DNA of 64,000 bases from Lentisphaera araneosa HTCC2155 (GCF_000170755.1 NZ_ABCK01000015.1:89183-153182); one strand, 5' to 3'; positions 42,529-52,013 are shown, counted from the stretch's first letter. Made by a program: numbers and translations. Notes: a model not told the origin generated them from the sequence alone.

Positions 42529-45500
42529 TTAATCTTCCTTGCCCATGCGCTCGAGTAACTGCTGATAATTCGCTGATAAATCAATCATCGAATTTTTCAG
42601 ATCGGCAATATCATCGCGCTCAATCATGTTATCGGCCATGAGTGGCTTGATCCAATTCTTCATCACCTCAAACTGATCTTTCATGATGTGTGAGAAAAAG
42701 TCTGGAACATTGTTCACGATCTCCACTTTACCCGGAACGACAACGTGACGATCACGCTTGTCTTTTTCGTCTGGGTAGAAGAGCTTGGTCAACTTGGCCA
42801 TGGTCTCGTCATCCAATGAAAAGCCAGATTTTTTGCCTCCGGCTTTTGCGGATGCCGCAGTAATAACTTCGCTGATTTTCTCCAACTTTTCAGAGAATTG
42901 CCCGAGTTGCACAACCACTTGTGAAACGGGATCATTTTCATCGGCATTCGAGAAGAGCTGATTGCGTCCAAAAGTTTTGCGAATATCGCCAATTCGGTTT
43001 TCATCATCTTCACTCATATGATCCGTGAGTTCTCTGAATTTAAGCAAGTTAAACTCCGCATCACCCGTGAGTGTCTGAGACTCATTGGCGTAATGACTTT
43101 GAATCAAAGTATCGAGTTCTTCGTCATTCATAATCGGCAGCACTTTCTCAGTGATCTTATTCATATTACGGTAAGAACCCTGAAGTTTAAACGGAGGTTC
43201 TTCACGATAATCATCTTGAATAGAAGCTGAGCGAATATACTCGAGGTTCACTGCTGCAATAGCATTGCGAACGACGAGAAGTTTCTTGAGGACTTCGACA
43301 ATATCATTCATTTCAGCCGTAGAGAAATCTCCTTCAACTTCAATGCCTTGGAGCGTGCCTTTCTCGGCGGCGCCAATAAAGGCTTCTACATCTTTGCGTC
43401 CGGCCGTTGCGAGCATCGCAAGGGCGGGGTTTGATGTGAGTGAGTTCTCCAAGTAAGAACTGTAAAAAGCTTCCTTGGTATCACCGATAATATCACCCAA
43501 GTTGTAAGTGTCCGCACGGTTGGAAAGCATGTCCGGAATCTGGAATTTATCTCCCGATTCATTATAGGGATTACCCGCCATAATAACGCAGACTTTACGA
43601 CCGCGTAAGTCATAAGTCTTGGGTTGTCCTTTATAGACACCTTCGATTTTACGCTGACCATCACAAAGTGAAATGAATTTCTGAAGTAATTCGGGATTTG
43701 AGTGCTGAATATCATCGAGATAAATCATCACATTATCACCCATCTCAAAAGCGAGATTCAGTTTTTTAAGCTCTTCTGCCGCCGAGGCATTGGGTGCTTC
43801 TGCAGGGTCCAAAGAAGTCACTGCATGACCAATGGCCGGGGCGTTGATTTTCATGAACACTAGGCCCAAACATGAAGAGATATACTCCATGAGGGTCGTT
43901 TTACCGTAACCCGGAGGAGAGATAAGCAAGAGCATACCCATGAGGTCCGTACGCTTATTTTCACCGAGTGTGCCCATCTGCTTAGCTAAGTTATCACCCA
44001 CAAGCGGCAAGTACACTTCGTTGATCAAACGGTTGCGAACGAAAGAACTCAAGACACGTGGCTTAAATTCATCCAAACGCATGAAGGCTTTTTGATCTTC
44101 ACTCAGTTCGTGTTTTAAGTGAACATAATCCTGATAAAGCGGGGCGGTCACAGAAGTAAATTGATCCAGCCTATGAGCAAAATCTTGATAGTCGAGACTG
44201 TAGACTCCACCCTCTTTTAAAAGGCCATGGGAACCTACCATTCCAGAAATATCTTTTTCCATTTCAGCCTGAATAACGTGAAGTGGATTGAAAGATCCTG
44301 CCGCAAATATCAAGGCCGCTTCATTGAGGTAATTCTCATTAAATTCGTCTTCGCGAAGTTCGCAAAAAGCTTTCATCCATTCACACACAATCTCATAACG
44401 TGGCGCCACATTGCCCTCAAAGCCCGCATCCAATGATTCTTCGAGCTTGAGCTTAAAGCGTGCCGATTTGAGGTGAGCTTCAAAGGCGTGATGAAGTTCA
44501 GAAGCCGCATGGGAAATAATGAAGTAATCATGACGACCCAACTCGCGAATGAGGTAATCAACTGCCAATGATAAATCATGATCTGAACACATTTCTGCGG
44601 CAATCGAATTTTTGATCGCTTCGAGCAAGTCTACTTTGAGGTCCTCTCCTGGTTCGCGTCCAGGGAAGAGCTGGTACATGATACCAAAGTTTTTGATACG
44701 ACCCAATAATTGCTCTTTGTATTCACCTTGTGGAAGTGTGAGCCAGAAAAACTGTGCCGCACTTCTCACATCTGGAGAATAGTTGAGTAAATCCATATCT
44801 CGCATGAGTACGAGAACTTCTTTTAAAATCAGTGCGGCATCGTGATCGTGAATGCCCTTGGTATAATTCTCTTCATAACGTGGTGCCATAAATTGACGCA
44901 CATGTTCCAAGAGGTCTTCTTCACTCATTTCCAAAAGCTCAATGCGTTCTTTCTCACCAGCGGCATCAATGATAGCCCGGACGAGGTATTCAGCTCGGTA
45001 GACAGAATTATTTTCCGAAACGCATTCCATACTCCAAACATCTCGAGTCTTTTCTAAATCTTCAGACTCCACTTTCTCAAAAAAGCGGGTCCCGGTCAGG
45101 TGGTAATAAAAATCGCCATCGCGTTTCACCATCGTGAGCTTTAATTCTTGCTTATTGACTGAGAAAACATGCTGACCAAAGCGAACGGCATTTTCGCCTT
45201 CCACGTAGAGTTCATTTTTATCTTTGAGCTGGCGAATCGCTTCTTCTTTCATGCTCTTAAGTCGACTCTCTAGGTCATCTGCACGGACTGAGTCACCAGC
45301 ATCACGCAGCTTGCTCACAAAATCGCGAAGTTTGTCCACCATCATATCGGCAGCAAAATAAGAAGAAATCTCTTTGACTTCTTTAAAATTCTTCAAGCGA
45401 TTACTAATGGACTTGAGTATGCGCTCAGCTGCCGCCATGTAGGCTTCTGCCTTCCTCGAACGTTCCTCTGTGAGGAACATACGGCGTTGCTCAAAAGCAT

Positions 45501-47733
45501 TTTGAACTTCATCCCGTTTTTCAGCGAGAACGGGAATAAATTCATCAAACTCAGAGAAGCGGCTCTCGAGTTCTTCTAATTGTACCATGGCCTTGGTCAA
45601 ATATTCTTCCACGAGCTCTGGTTCATTCGCCACATCGAGGTAATTCACCACGGCTTGGTTAAGAAGCTTGAGCTGAGCATTAAACTCCGCCTTACCCTCA
45701 ACTGACATGAGATCTTTAATACGATTCTTGAGCTTGCCCTTAGTTTGATTCAGAATAGTGAACACACTCGAAATTGAATCGATCACCTGAGTTGTTCGGG
45801 TCGGATCATCAATCTTAAGGTTCGACACTGTTTCGATGAGCATCTCGAGCTGACTTGCGGTTTCCGCAATCTTCTCTTGGAGTTCGCGCCCTTCCATTAC
45901 TTTTGCGAAGACCGCAAGTTGCTCTTCGTGAGCCTCAATCTGCTCGCGATAAGGATTTAAAGAGTTTTCATCCGCGAGGAAATCAATACAGCGTCCAGAA
46001 ATCTTATCGGCATTCTCAAGGATTTGGGCTTCGATATCCTCGCAAAAAGTTTTGTCGGCATAAGCACGTTCTTTAAGTTCAATTACATGAGAACGCAACT
46101 GACGTAATTCACTGAGTTTTGCCACAAATTTATCAATATGATCGAAAGCCGTATAAGGAATCTGACGGAAAATCTCTTCCGCTTCCGCAGCTACTTCTTT
46201 GGAAATCTTATCCGTTTCTTTGCGCAGGCGTTTAACTTTTTCGTATTCGTCAATCGCCGTTGTCGATGCTTCACGAATGCCACCTAAGGGCTTAGAAAGA
46301 TCGCCAACCTCAGCTTCCTTTATCCAAAAGTAGCCATCGAGAATATCGGTAGATTTTTTCACCACATCCACGTAGAGATCCGCATAGCTCTCGCCACGTG
46401 AAAGAAGATTGATCACTTCCTGACATTCCGCCATGCAGCTCACTACTTCTTTATTACCAATTTTATAAATGCGACTCTCGGCGTGTTCTGCCGTCACTTC
46501 GGGAATATAATCTGCCGCAGTGAAAGGCGTCTGCCAAACTTGGATTGTGTGGTGCTTACGCGGCTCGTCTTCCGATTTAAAGTAAATCATTTTTCCGTCG
46601 GGGAACATACTGAAGCCGTGACAAATAATCGGCGTCGAAACTTGTTGCTCAATGAGGTTATAAAACTGTAAGACATAAACGCCCTGCTCTCGACTATAAA
46701 ATACATAGAGCATATCTTCGCCATTGGGCGAAGCCTGCTTGCGATCGTACATGAGTTTTTCGACTTCTAAATCAAAGAGTTTGTACTCACCATTTTGCAG
46801 GTAATAACCATTGGAAAAAATGATACCATGACCTTCCGGAAGAAGAACACAGGAATTTTGAATGCGATCAATACGCACCGCTTCTTTGAGCTTATCATTA
46901 TAAACGATATAGCGATCTTTCTTTTCCTGATAGGGACGAATTTTTAAGAGGATGAGATTGTCTAAAATGGAATAATTGATATCGCCATCATCTAGGGTCT
47001 GATCCTGGTTTTCAACGTCTTCTTCGTAGATACCGCTGCCATCACCAGTATTATTTTCAACCTTAATGGTGAGGTCACCACCTACGGTTTCCACAAAAAC
47101 TCGATCGTCTATAGAAACGTGAGGGTGATCGCCTTCCACATGCATGTCTCGCGTCGCTCGAGTCCATTCAAATTCGTGTTGTGAAGGATAGCTATATTCG
47201 TGAACACTGCGGTCATCTACATAAGTGAGCTGACCATCATTGACAGTCCACTTAAAAACTTTTAAATCATCTAAATCGTCACTGACGCGAAAGACCATGT
47301 ACAAACTATGGCCTCTAGCAGAGAAGCGAACAAATTTGGCTTTCTTGTAGTACTTGTATAAATCATTAAACTTAAGCTGGAACTCTTCGTCCATTATTAG
47401 GCTTAAGTCTTTCTCGTGAAAACGCCCATCTTCGTATGAATACACCGCAAAGACGTCTTCTAAACTGGTTTGGCTCTTGAGCCCTAGCGTAACATTGTAG
47501 CCAAAAATAAAGGTATTGCCTACCGTAGTAAAATCCTGGGCAAGACAGTTATTGGGCGTCGTTACTTTATCACTACCAATCAGCGAAGTGGCAATAGAAC
47601 CAAAAATATCCTTACGCTGGGTATTGAGCCCCTCCATGCGGCTCTGCAGTTCCTTGACTTGGGCATCTATACGGCTCTTTAAGAGCTCATAAGTTCCGCC
47701 GCCAAGCTGCTCTGTTTTTTCTTCTTCTGACAT
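42529..47733 (-). CDS. giant coiled-coil AAA ATPase ('DNA repair ATPase', DUF3686-like)
   Basis: A 1734-aa soluble protein. Residues ~60-450 are beta-rich (repeated strand-turn units such as LYMVFRVSDDLDDLKVFKW), resembling the N-terminal region of proteins annotated 'ATPase involved in DNA repair'. Residues ~480-870 are mostly coiled coil. An AAA domain follows around 1210-1470, with Walker A SPPGYGKTTLMEY (Lys ~1278), Walker B VMIYLDDIQ (~1335) and sensor-like VIMAGNPYNESGD (~1385). The C-terminus is helical. In a cluster with PspA, flotillin and SPFH proteins it probably works on membrane-bound complexes rather than DNA; that is inference. AGGAGAG precedes the ATG. Confidence 0.75.
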   Translation of the reverse strand: MSEEEKTEQLGGGTYELLKSRIDAQVKELQSRMEGLNTQRKDIFGSIATSLIGSDKVTTPNNCLAQDFTTVGNTFIFGYNVTLGLKSQTSLEDVFAVYSYEDGRFHEKDLSLIMDEEFQLKFNDLYKYYKKAKFVRFSARGHSLYMVFRVSDDLDDLKVFKWTVNDGQLTYVDDRSVHEYSYPSQHEFEWTRATRDMHVEGDHPHVSIDDRVFVETVGGDLTIKVENNTGDGSGIYEEDVENQDQTLDDGDINYSILDNLILLKIRPYQEKKDRYIVYNDKLKEAVRIDRIQNSCVLLPEGHGIIFSNGYYLQNGEYKLFDLEVEKLMYDRKQASPNGEDMLYVFYSREQGVYVLQFYNLIEQQVSTPIICHGFSMFPDGKMIYFKSEDEPRKHHTIQVWQTPFTAADYIPEVTAEHAESRIYKIGNKEVVSCMAECQEVINLLSRGESYADLYVDVVKKSTDILDGYFWIKEAEVGDLSKPLGGIREASTTAIDEYEKVKRLRKETDKISKEVAAEAEEIFRQIPYTAFDHIDKFVAKLSELRQLRSHVIELKERAYADKTFCEDIEAQILENADKISGRCIDFLADENSLNPYREQIEAHEEQLAVFAKVMEGRELQEKIAETASQLEMLIETVSNLKIDDPTRTTQVIDSISSVFTILNQTKGKLKNRIKDLMSVEGKAEFNAQLKLLNQAVVNYLDVANEPELVEEYLTKAMVQLEELESRFSEFDEFIPVLAEKRDEVQNAFEQRRMFLTEERSRKAEAYMAAAERILKSISNRLKNFKEVKEISSYFAADMMVDKLRDFVSKLRDAGDSVRADDLESRLKSMKEEAIRQLKDKNELYVEGENAVRFGQHVFSVNKQELKLTMVKRDGDFYYHLTGTRFFEKVESEDLEKTRDVWSMECVSENNSVYRAEYLVRAIIDAAGEKERIELLEMSEEDLLEHVRQFMAPRYEENYTKGIHDHDAALILKEVLVLMRDMDLLNYSPDVRSAAQFFWLTLPQGEYKEQLLGRIKNFGIMYQLFPGREPGEDLKVDLLEAIKNSIAAEMCSDHDLSLAVDYLIRELGRHDYFIISHAASELHHAFEAHLKSARFKLKLEESLDAGFEGNVAPRYEIVCEWMKAFCELREDEFNENYLNEAALIFAAGSFNPLHVIQAEMEKDISGMVGSHGLLKEGGVYSLDYQDFAHRLDQFTSVTAPLYQDYVHLKHELSEDQKAFMRLDEFKPRVLSSFVRNRLINEVYLPLVGDNLAKQMGTLGENKRTDLMGMLLLISPPGYGKTTLMEYISSCLGLVFMKINAPAIGHAVTSLDPAEAPNASAAEELKKLNLAFEMGDNVMIYLDDIQHSNPELLQKFISLCDGQRKIEGVYKGQPKTYDLRGRKVCVIMAGNPYNESGDKFQIPDMLSNRADTYNLGDIIGDTKEAFYSSYLENSLTSNPALAMLATAGRKDVEAFIGAAEKGTLQGIEVEGDFSTAEMNDIVEVLKKLLVVRNAIAAVNLEYIRSASIQDDYREEPPFKLQGSYRNMNKITEKVLPIMNDEELDTLIQSHYANESQTLTGDAEFNLLKFRELTDHMSEDDENRIGDIRKTFGRNQLFSNADENDPVSQVVVQLGQFSEKLEKISEVITAASAKAGGKKSGFSLDDETMAKLTKLFYPDEKDKRDRHVVVPGKVEIVNNVPDFFSHIMKDQFEVMKNWIKPLMADNMIERDDIADLKNSMIDLSANYQQLLERMGKED

Positions 47734-47773
47734 ACTCTCTCCTTAGTAAATAAATTCCTCGAATAATAAAATT

Positions 47774-47835
47774 GACCTAAGCGGGCCATTTCCCTCCGAA
47801 CCGCTTAGGTCCAAAGGGGGAAGCAAAAGCTCCCC
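47774..47835 (-). other. paired intercistronic hairpins
   Basis: GACCTAAGCGG (47774-47784) and CCGCTTAGGTC (47801-47811) form a perfect 11-bp stem. A second GC-rich stem (GGGGG...CCCCC, 47816-47835) lies beside it, directly downstream of the flotillin stop. Both lie in the 110-bp gap between the flotillin and AAA genes and have no T-tract on the transcribed strand; a processing or attenuation site is likely. Confidence 0.6.
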
Positions 47836-47843
47836 CGCTTTGT

Positions 47844-49940
47844 TTACTTGAGGAACTTCTCAGCTTTCTGACCGCCGAGACCGAGAGCTTCAACTTTGCT
47901 CATCAAGCTATCGATGAGGCTCTTATCTCCACCTGATGCCTGACCAGAAAGTTTCGTTAGAAGTGCTGCTGCCGAGAGGTTTTTAAGATCCTCTGAGCTC
48001 ACACCGAACTTGTCGACGAATTCAGCAAGGCTTTCTTTAAAGCTCTTGTCATCGTTAAAGAAAGTCTCTTTAACATCTGTAAGAACTTCAGATTTACCGA
48101 TGAGCTGATCAGCCTGACGAGCCGTTGTGATCGACTTGAGCATGCTGTCGAAGAACATACTTTCGCCACCGACAATCTCGATCTTACTGTTCTCAAGACC
48201 AGATTTAAGAACGCTAGCCTGCGCATCAGCAATTTCAGCCTGAATTTTAATTTCAGCGAGTTCGACTTCTTTCTCTTTGTTGAGTCGTAGTTTGAACTCT
48301 TCGTGTTCTTTACCAACGCCATCAAGAGCTTTCATCGCTTCGGCTTTTGCGTGTGTACCTTCAGCTTCTACTGTGTACATCGCGCCAGTTGCCTTAGCTT
48401 CTTCCTGCCCTTTGAGTCCGATGACTTTAGCTTCTGCTGTTCCCTCTTTCTCAATAGCATCTGCCATAGCCGTTTTTACATTGGCTTCTGCAAAACCACT
48501 AGCAGCTTCTTCTGCCGTCACACCTTCAGCGAGCTTTTTCTTCGCTTCAGCATCTTTCGTGCTAGCTTCGAAACGAGCTTCAGCTTCGATTACTTCTTGT
48601 TCGGCCCAAAGCTCGGCAGCTTTCTTGCGCGCTTCAGCAGCTTTCACTTCGACAATTAATTCTTCTTCAGCTTTAAGCTCAGCAGCACGTTTGTGTGCCG
48701 TGGCCAATTGCTCTTCACGAATCATTGTGCTTTTACCTTCTTCTTCAGCCTTGGTGATTTCTACGCCTTTGTGACGTTCAGCTTCTGCGAATTCTTTGGT
48801 ATCTTTAATTTTCTCCTCTTCTTCCACAACACTGCGTTCAACAGTAACGCGTTCACGAATAACTTCCTGAATATTTTTCTTCTCAACTTCGACCGCTTTT
48901 TCTTTTGCGATATCCGCAAGAGTCACCACTCTTTCACGCTCTGTTGCTTCCAAGTCGCGATCACGAATCACACGTTCTTGTTCAACGGCTTCAGTACGTT
49001 CTTTATTCTTCTCCGCCACAATGATCTGACGATCTTTATTCTCTTCGGCAACTTTCACTTCTTCTTCAGTGCGAATACGTGCCTGTTCAGAGCGTTTGAG
49101 TTCTTCTTGAGCCACTACGTCAGCTTCAGCTTTCGTACGTGCTTCAATATTAGCGATCTCGAGTTTTTGCTTTTCTTCTGCTTCAGCAAGCTCTTTTTCC
49201 ATGTCGAGAATTTTTTCACGAGCGTCTACATTCTGACGTGTGATGGCTTTCTCTTCTTCACGTTCTTGTTCATTGATATTAACTTTTTTCTCACGAGTAA
49301 TCGTCGCAATTTTTTCGAGACCCACCACGTCGAGAATATTATCGGAACTCAACATTTCTTTAGGCGTTTGCTCAAGGTAATCAATCGCAGCATCTTCTAG
49401 GTTGTAGCCGTTAAGATCTCGTCCGATGATATCAATAATTTTTTGCTTTAATTCATCTCTTTTTGTGTATAAGTCTTCGAAATCAAACTCTTTACCAGCC
49501 GTCTTTAGCGCTTCCGAAAATTTAGCGTCAAAAAGTTCTACCATTGCGGCTTGATCCGAAGCTCGTTCCACACCAATCATACTGGCTACTGAGAGCACAT
49601 CATGCTCAGTTGCATTGACACGTACGAAGAAAGCTACGGTGATATCGGCACGCATATTATCCTGGCAGATTAAGCCATCTCTGCCACGACGATTAATTTC
49701 AATTCGTTTTACCGCTATGTCCATTAACTCTAATCTATGAAATACTGGATACACCATAATGCCTTTAAATGAGACTTGTGTATTACCGGCACCCGTTCTA
49801 ATAATAGCTTTACCCTGTGGCACTTTTTTGTACCAACTTGCAGCCATCATCACTGCACCGAATCCAATAACAATTATACCTGCTATGCCAATATACAGCA
49901 TTTGGGTAAATTCTATTGCCGTTATAATTTCTGTTTCCAT
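47844..49940 (-). CDS. flotillin-like protein, YqiK type
   Basis: A 698-aa flotillin. The start is ATG 49940 because AGGAG lies 5 nt upstream; the GTG two codons earlier overlaps that site. One N-terminal transmembrane helix (MLYIGIAGIIVIGFGAVMMAASW) precedes a Band 7 domain (~30-220: VPQGKAIIRTGAGNTQVSFKG, DGLICQDNMRADITVAFFVRV, TPKEMLSSDNILDVVGLEKI). A very long Glu/Ala/Lys/Arg coiled coil (~220-560) follows, and then a folded C-terminus. It assembles into membrane microdomain scaffolds. YqiK flotillins pair with YqiJ-type NfeD-like proteins, as here. Confidence 0.9.
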   Translation of the reverse strand: METEIITAIEFTQMLYIGIAGIIVIGFGAVMMAASWYKKVPQGKAIIRTGAGNTQVSFKGIMVYPVFHRLELMDIAVKRIEINRRGRDGLICQDNMRADITVAFFVRVNATEHDVLSVASMIGVERASDQAAMVELFDAKFSEALKTAGKEFDFEDLYTKRDELKQKIIDIIGRDLNGYNLEDAAIDYLEQTPKEMLSSDNILDVVGLEKIATITREKKVNINEQEREEEKAITRQNVDAREKILDMEKELAEAEEKQKLEIANIEARTKAEADVVAQEELKRSEQARIRTEEEVKVAEENKDRQIIVAEKNKERTEAVEQERVIRDRDLEATERERVVTLADIAKEKAVEVEKKNIQEVIRERVTVERSVVEEEEKIKDTKEFAEAERHKGVEITKAEEEGKSTMIREEQLATAHKRAAELKAEEELIVEVKAAEARKKAAELWAEQEVIEAEARFEASTKDAEAKKKLAEGVTAEEAASGFAEANVKTAMADAIEKEGTAEAKVIGLKGQEEAKATGAMYTVEAEGTHAKAEAMKALDGVGKEHEEFKLRLNKEKEVELAEIKIQAEIADAQASVLKSGLENSKIEIVGGESMFFDSMLKSITTARQADQLIGKSEVLTDVKETFFNDDKSFKESLAEFVDKFGVSSEDLKNLSAAALLTKLSGQASGGDKSLIDSLMSKVEALGLGGQKAEKFLK

Positions 49941-50009
49941 ATTCACTCCTGTTTTTTTGTTTGAAATTTATTTCTATATTATTTTAGTTTTTTATGATCT
50001 ACACAAAGT

Positions 50010-50633
50010 TTAAGAATATTTCGTGACTAGGTATTGTCGTCTTTCCTTATTCCAGCTTAACACCAAAGCCTTTTCTCCTTTTTTGAGTTGTTCTCCATCT
50101 GTATAACAGAGGATGTCAATTGGAGCCGCTTGAGTTTCAATTTGACCTCTCCCATTTTTTTCACCTGTATCATGAAGGAGAATACACATGCTACCCACCG
50201 CAACTGTTTGATTTTCTTTATCATCATTAAGAATTTTAAAGAATTTACCAAATGGTTTAGATATGTATTTCGATAAAAATGATGACAGAAGAATAACTGG
50301 TACCCAAAGTCCCCAGCCTATTAGAGAACTACCACTCGAGTTCACTATAGAATCCATATAAATTAGACTGCACCAACCAAACAATGTAAAGAAGCTCAAT
50401 ACGACCATCAATGGTATTTCTGCTAAGTTAAAAAACTCAGTGATCCCCTTTAGAAAACCCCCATTAGAATCAATATCCATATCAGCATCAGCGTCAATAT
50501 CTACATCCACATCAAATAGACTGATATCCACTGCCCCTAATATTACAAAGATCCAAAATAACATCATCAATACTAAAATCACCGTAAACGGAAACACATG
50601 TAATCGCATCGCATAATCTAATATTTCAGACAT
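50010..50633 (-). CDS. YqiJ-like membrane protein with OB-fold (NfeD-type partner of flotillin)
   Basis: A 207-aa protein. An N-terminal hydrophobic segment (FPFTVILVLMMLFWIFVILGAV) is followed by an acidic Asp-rich stretch (DVDVDIDADADMDIDS), two more hydrophobic segments (IPLMVVLSFFTLFGWCSLIYM; LIGWGLWVPVILLSSFLS) and a C-terminal OB-fold (~residues 145-207; NQTVAVGSMCILLHDTGEKN, DILCYTDGEQLKKGEKALVLSW). This is the YqiJ/DUF1449 layout that partners flotillin. The start is ATG 50633, with AGGAG 6 nt upstream. Confidence 0.88.
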   Translation of the reverse strand: MSEILDYAMRLHVFPFTVILVLMMLFWIFVILGAVDISLFDVDVDIDADADMDIDSNGGFLKGITEFFNLAEIPLMVVLSFFTLFGWCSLIYMDSIVNSSGSSLIGWGLWVPVILLSSFLSKYISKPFGKFFKILNDDKENQTVAVGSMCILLHDTGEKNGRGQIETQAAPIDILCYTDGEQLKKGEKALVLSWNKERRQYLVTKYS

Positions 50634-50733
50634 CACTCACTCCTAATAAATAATAATTAACTATGACTTGTTCTTGACCTAAATCAACACTGAGTTTTTC
50701 TGTAAGCTTTGATTTTTTATGCTTATTCATCAT
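50626..50733 (-). CDS. possible 35-aa small protein overlapping yqiJ start
   Basis: A short frame of 35 residues (MMNKHKKSKLTEKLSVDLGQ, then EQVIVNYYLLGVSDV) whose stop overlaps the yqiJ-like ATG by 8 nt, the pattern of coupled genes. Its first ATG is 8 bp from the inverted end of the decayed GxxExxY unit, so it could be a remnant of a gene between pspA and yqiJ that was cut by that insertion, or a real small ORF. No ribosome site is obvious and no family is recognised. Confidence 0.3.
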   Translation of the reverse strand: MMNKHKKSKLTEKLSVDLGQEQVIVNYYLLGVSDV

Positions 50734-50740
50734 TTATCCC

Positions 50741-51228
50741 TCCACAGATTTCTCAGATTTTCACAGATTGATTTTTTAACAAAAAAAATCCTAAAAAGTA
50801 CAGGACTCGATTTTGATCTCTGTGATTCAATTAAACTTTGATTTTTTATATAGTTGTCCTTTCCATTATTTTGTTTTTCGAACTTAAAATTGTTTAGAGC
50901 GAGCAAAAAAATAACCCTTGCTAATTAAACCTGCGCACCTCTGTGTAATATGTGGATGAGATCAATTAACTTCATAGAACAAATCTCTTTAGTTTTAGAG
51001 AACTGCTTCCGAAGTTTATCAATAAAGCTTTCTTTAAACCTGTTGCTTTGAGATAATTCAAAACTTGCGCTTCCTCTGTGCCGCTCAAATGACTTATCGC
51101 CTTTAACTCTAGCAAGACTTCACCATAACATATAAAGTCAGCCGATCATCTTTTTCTAAATAATTCATTTCCTCTTTTCCTAAGGCCCCTCCACAGACCT
51201 CTCATAACTTCTGTGAGAAATCTGTGGA
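50741..51228. mobile_element. decayed GxxExxY-containing unit with 15-bp inverted ends
   Basis: A ~488-bp stretch between pspA and yqiJ bounded by a perfect inverted pair: TCCACAGATTTCTCA (50741-50755) and TGAGAAATCTGTGGA (51214-51228). Further CACAGA/TCTGTG motifs lie just inside (near 50762, 50819, 50941 and 51191). It contains the 3' remnant of a GxxExxY gene and otherwise no coding. GxxExxY genes in many bacteria are flanked by CACAGA/TCTGTG repeats, so this looks like an old insertion. It accounts for most of the gene-free gap 50637-51249. Confidence 0.6.
50972..51145 (-). pseudogene. GxxExxY family protein, C-terminal remnant
   Basis: The minus strand encodes, with no start codon, the C-terminal half of a GxxExxY protein: [20 protein letters not shown] (from 51142), then [20 protein letters not shown] and [17 protein letters not shown] before a stop at 50972-50974. 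This is the very conserved end of the family (E-x-K-A...[12 protein letters not shown]...GLLINFG). The N-terminal half with the G-x-x-E-x-x-Y motif is missing; an in-frame stop lies just upstream at 51146-51148. The family resembles PD-(D/E)XK nucleases. A dead copy. Confidence 0.85.
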
Positions 51229-51249
51229 CCCCCTCCGTTTTCTATAATG

Positions 51250-51951
51250 TTACTTATTCTTATTCACCTGAGCCTTGAGGGCTTCAAGTTCTGCAGAGAT
51301 TTCATCATCTGCCTGAAGCTCTTTAAATTGATGCTCCAAGTCGTCGACAGAAACTTTATTCACTTCCATCATCGCTTCCGACATAGCCACATCGCGCTCA
51401 ATTTTCTCTTCATACTTATTGAATTCGGCAAAGCCATTTAATACTGAATCTGTACTCGAGCTAATCCCCGTGTCTAGAGCTTGTGAAGTCTCGGCCATTT
51501 TTTTACGAGCATCAGCAGCACGTTTTTTGATAATCAGCGTATCACGTTTCTTACGCGCTTCTTGGATTTTATCCTCAACTTGATGAAGCTGAGTTTTGAT
51601 TTTATCCACAAGTGCCGATTCTTCAGCTAACTGAGCTGTTAAAGCTAGGCGTTCTTCTTCAGAACTTTTCTTGCGTTCCAAAGCTTTTCGTGCCAAGTCT
51701 TCATTAGACTTCTCGATTGCGGCAATAGCATTGTTCTGCCATTTCTTTACTTCCGCTTCGGCACTCGCCAATTTTTTCTCAGTCATTTTTTTCTGACTGA
51801 TGCAACTTGCCGCATTCGTTCTAAGTTCCGCGATCCCCTTCTCCATATCTTGAATGAGAGCATCCAATGCCATTTCAGGATCTTCATAACCAGCGATTAA
51901 GTCATCAATCTTGCTACTAATAATATTGCTTACTCTTTTGAAGATATTCAT
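51250..51951 (-). CDS. pspA: PspA/IM30 family protein
   Basis: A 233-aa coiled-coil protein: MNIFKRVSNIISSKIDDLIAGYEDPEMALDALIQDMEKG is the PspA N-terminus with amphipathic helix, followed by an almost unbroken coiled coil (LASAEAEVKKWQNNAIAAIE, KSSEEERLALTAQLAEESALVD). PspA assembles on damaged inner membranes as an ESCRT-III-like scaffold and, in proteobacteria, restrains PspF. It is divergent from a PspF-like gene. GAGGAAAAC precedes the ATG, and a near-consensus sigma-54 promoter lies upstream. First gene of the envelope-stress cluster. Confidence 0.94.
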   Translation of the reverse strand: MNIFKRVSNIISSKIDDLIAGYEDPEMALDALIQDMEKGIAELRTNAASCISQKKMTEKKLASAEAEVKKWQNNAIAAIEKSNEDLARKALERKKSSEEERLALTAQLAEESALVDKIKTQLHQVEDKIQEARKKRDTLIIKKRAADARKKMAETSQALDTGISSSTDSVLNGFAEFNKYEEKIERDVAMSEAMMEVNKVSVDDLEHQFKELQADDEISAELEALKAQVNKNK

Positions 51952-51997
51952 TTTTGTTTTCCTCGTTTATTTTTTTTGTTGAGATGGGAAACATAGA

Positions 51998-52013
51998 ACG
52001 AAACCCGTGCCAA
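51998..52013 (-). promoter_or_regulatory. probable sigma-54 (-24/-12) promoter of pspA
   Basis: On the minus strand TTGGCACGGGTTTCGT lies about 50-60 nt upstream of the pspA ATG. TTGGCAC matches the sigma-54 -24 element exactly. The -12 doublet, 10 nt after GG, reads GT where the consensus is GC, so it is near-consensus. Position and the divergent PspF-like activator fit phage-shock control. Confidence 0.6.

Noticed and set aside
48277..49400. Several long open frames on the plus strand opposite the flotillin gene (48277-48774, 48693-49400).
   Set aside because: They are low-complexity mirror frames of the Glu/Ala/Lys-rich coiled coil on the other strand, with Phe/Ser/Ala-rich composition and no ribosome site.
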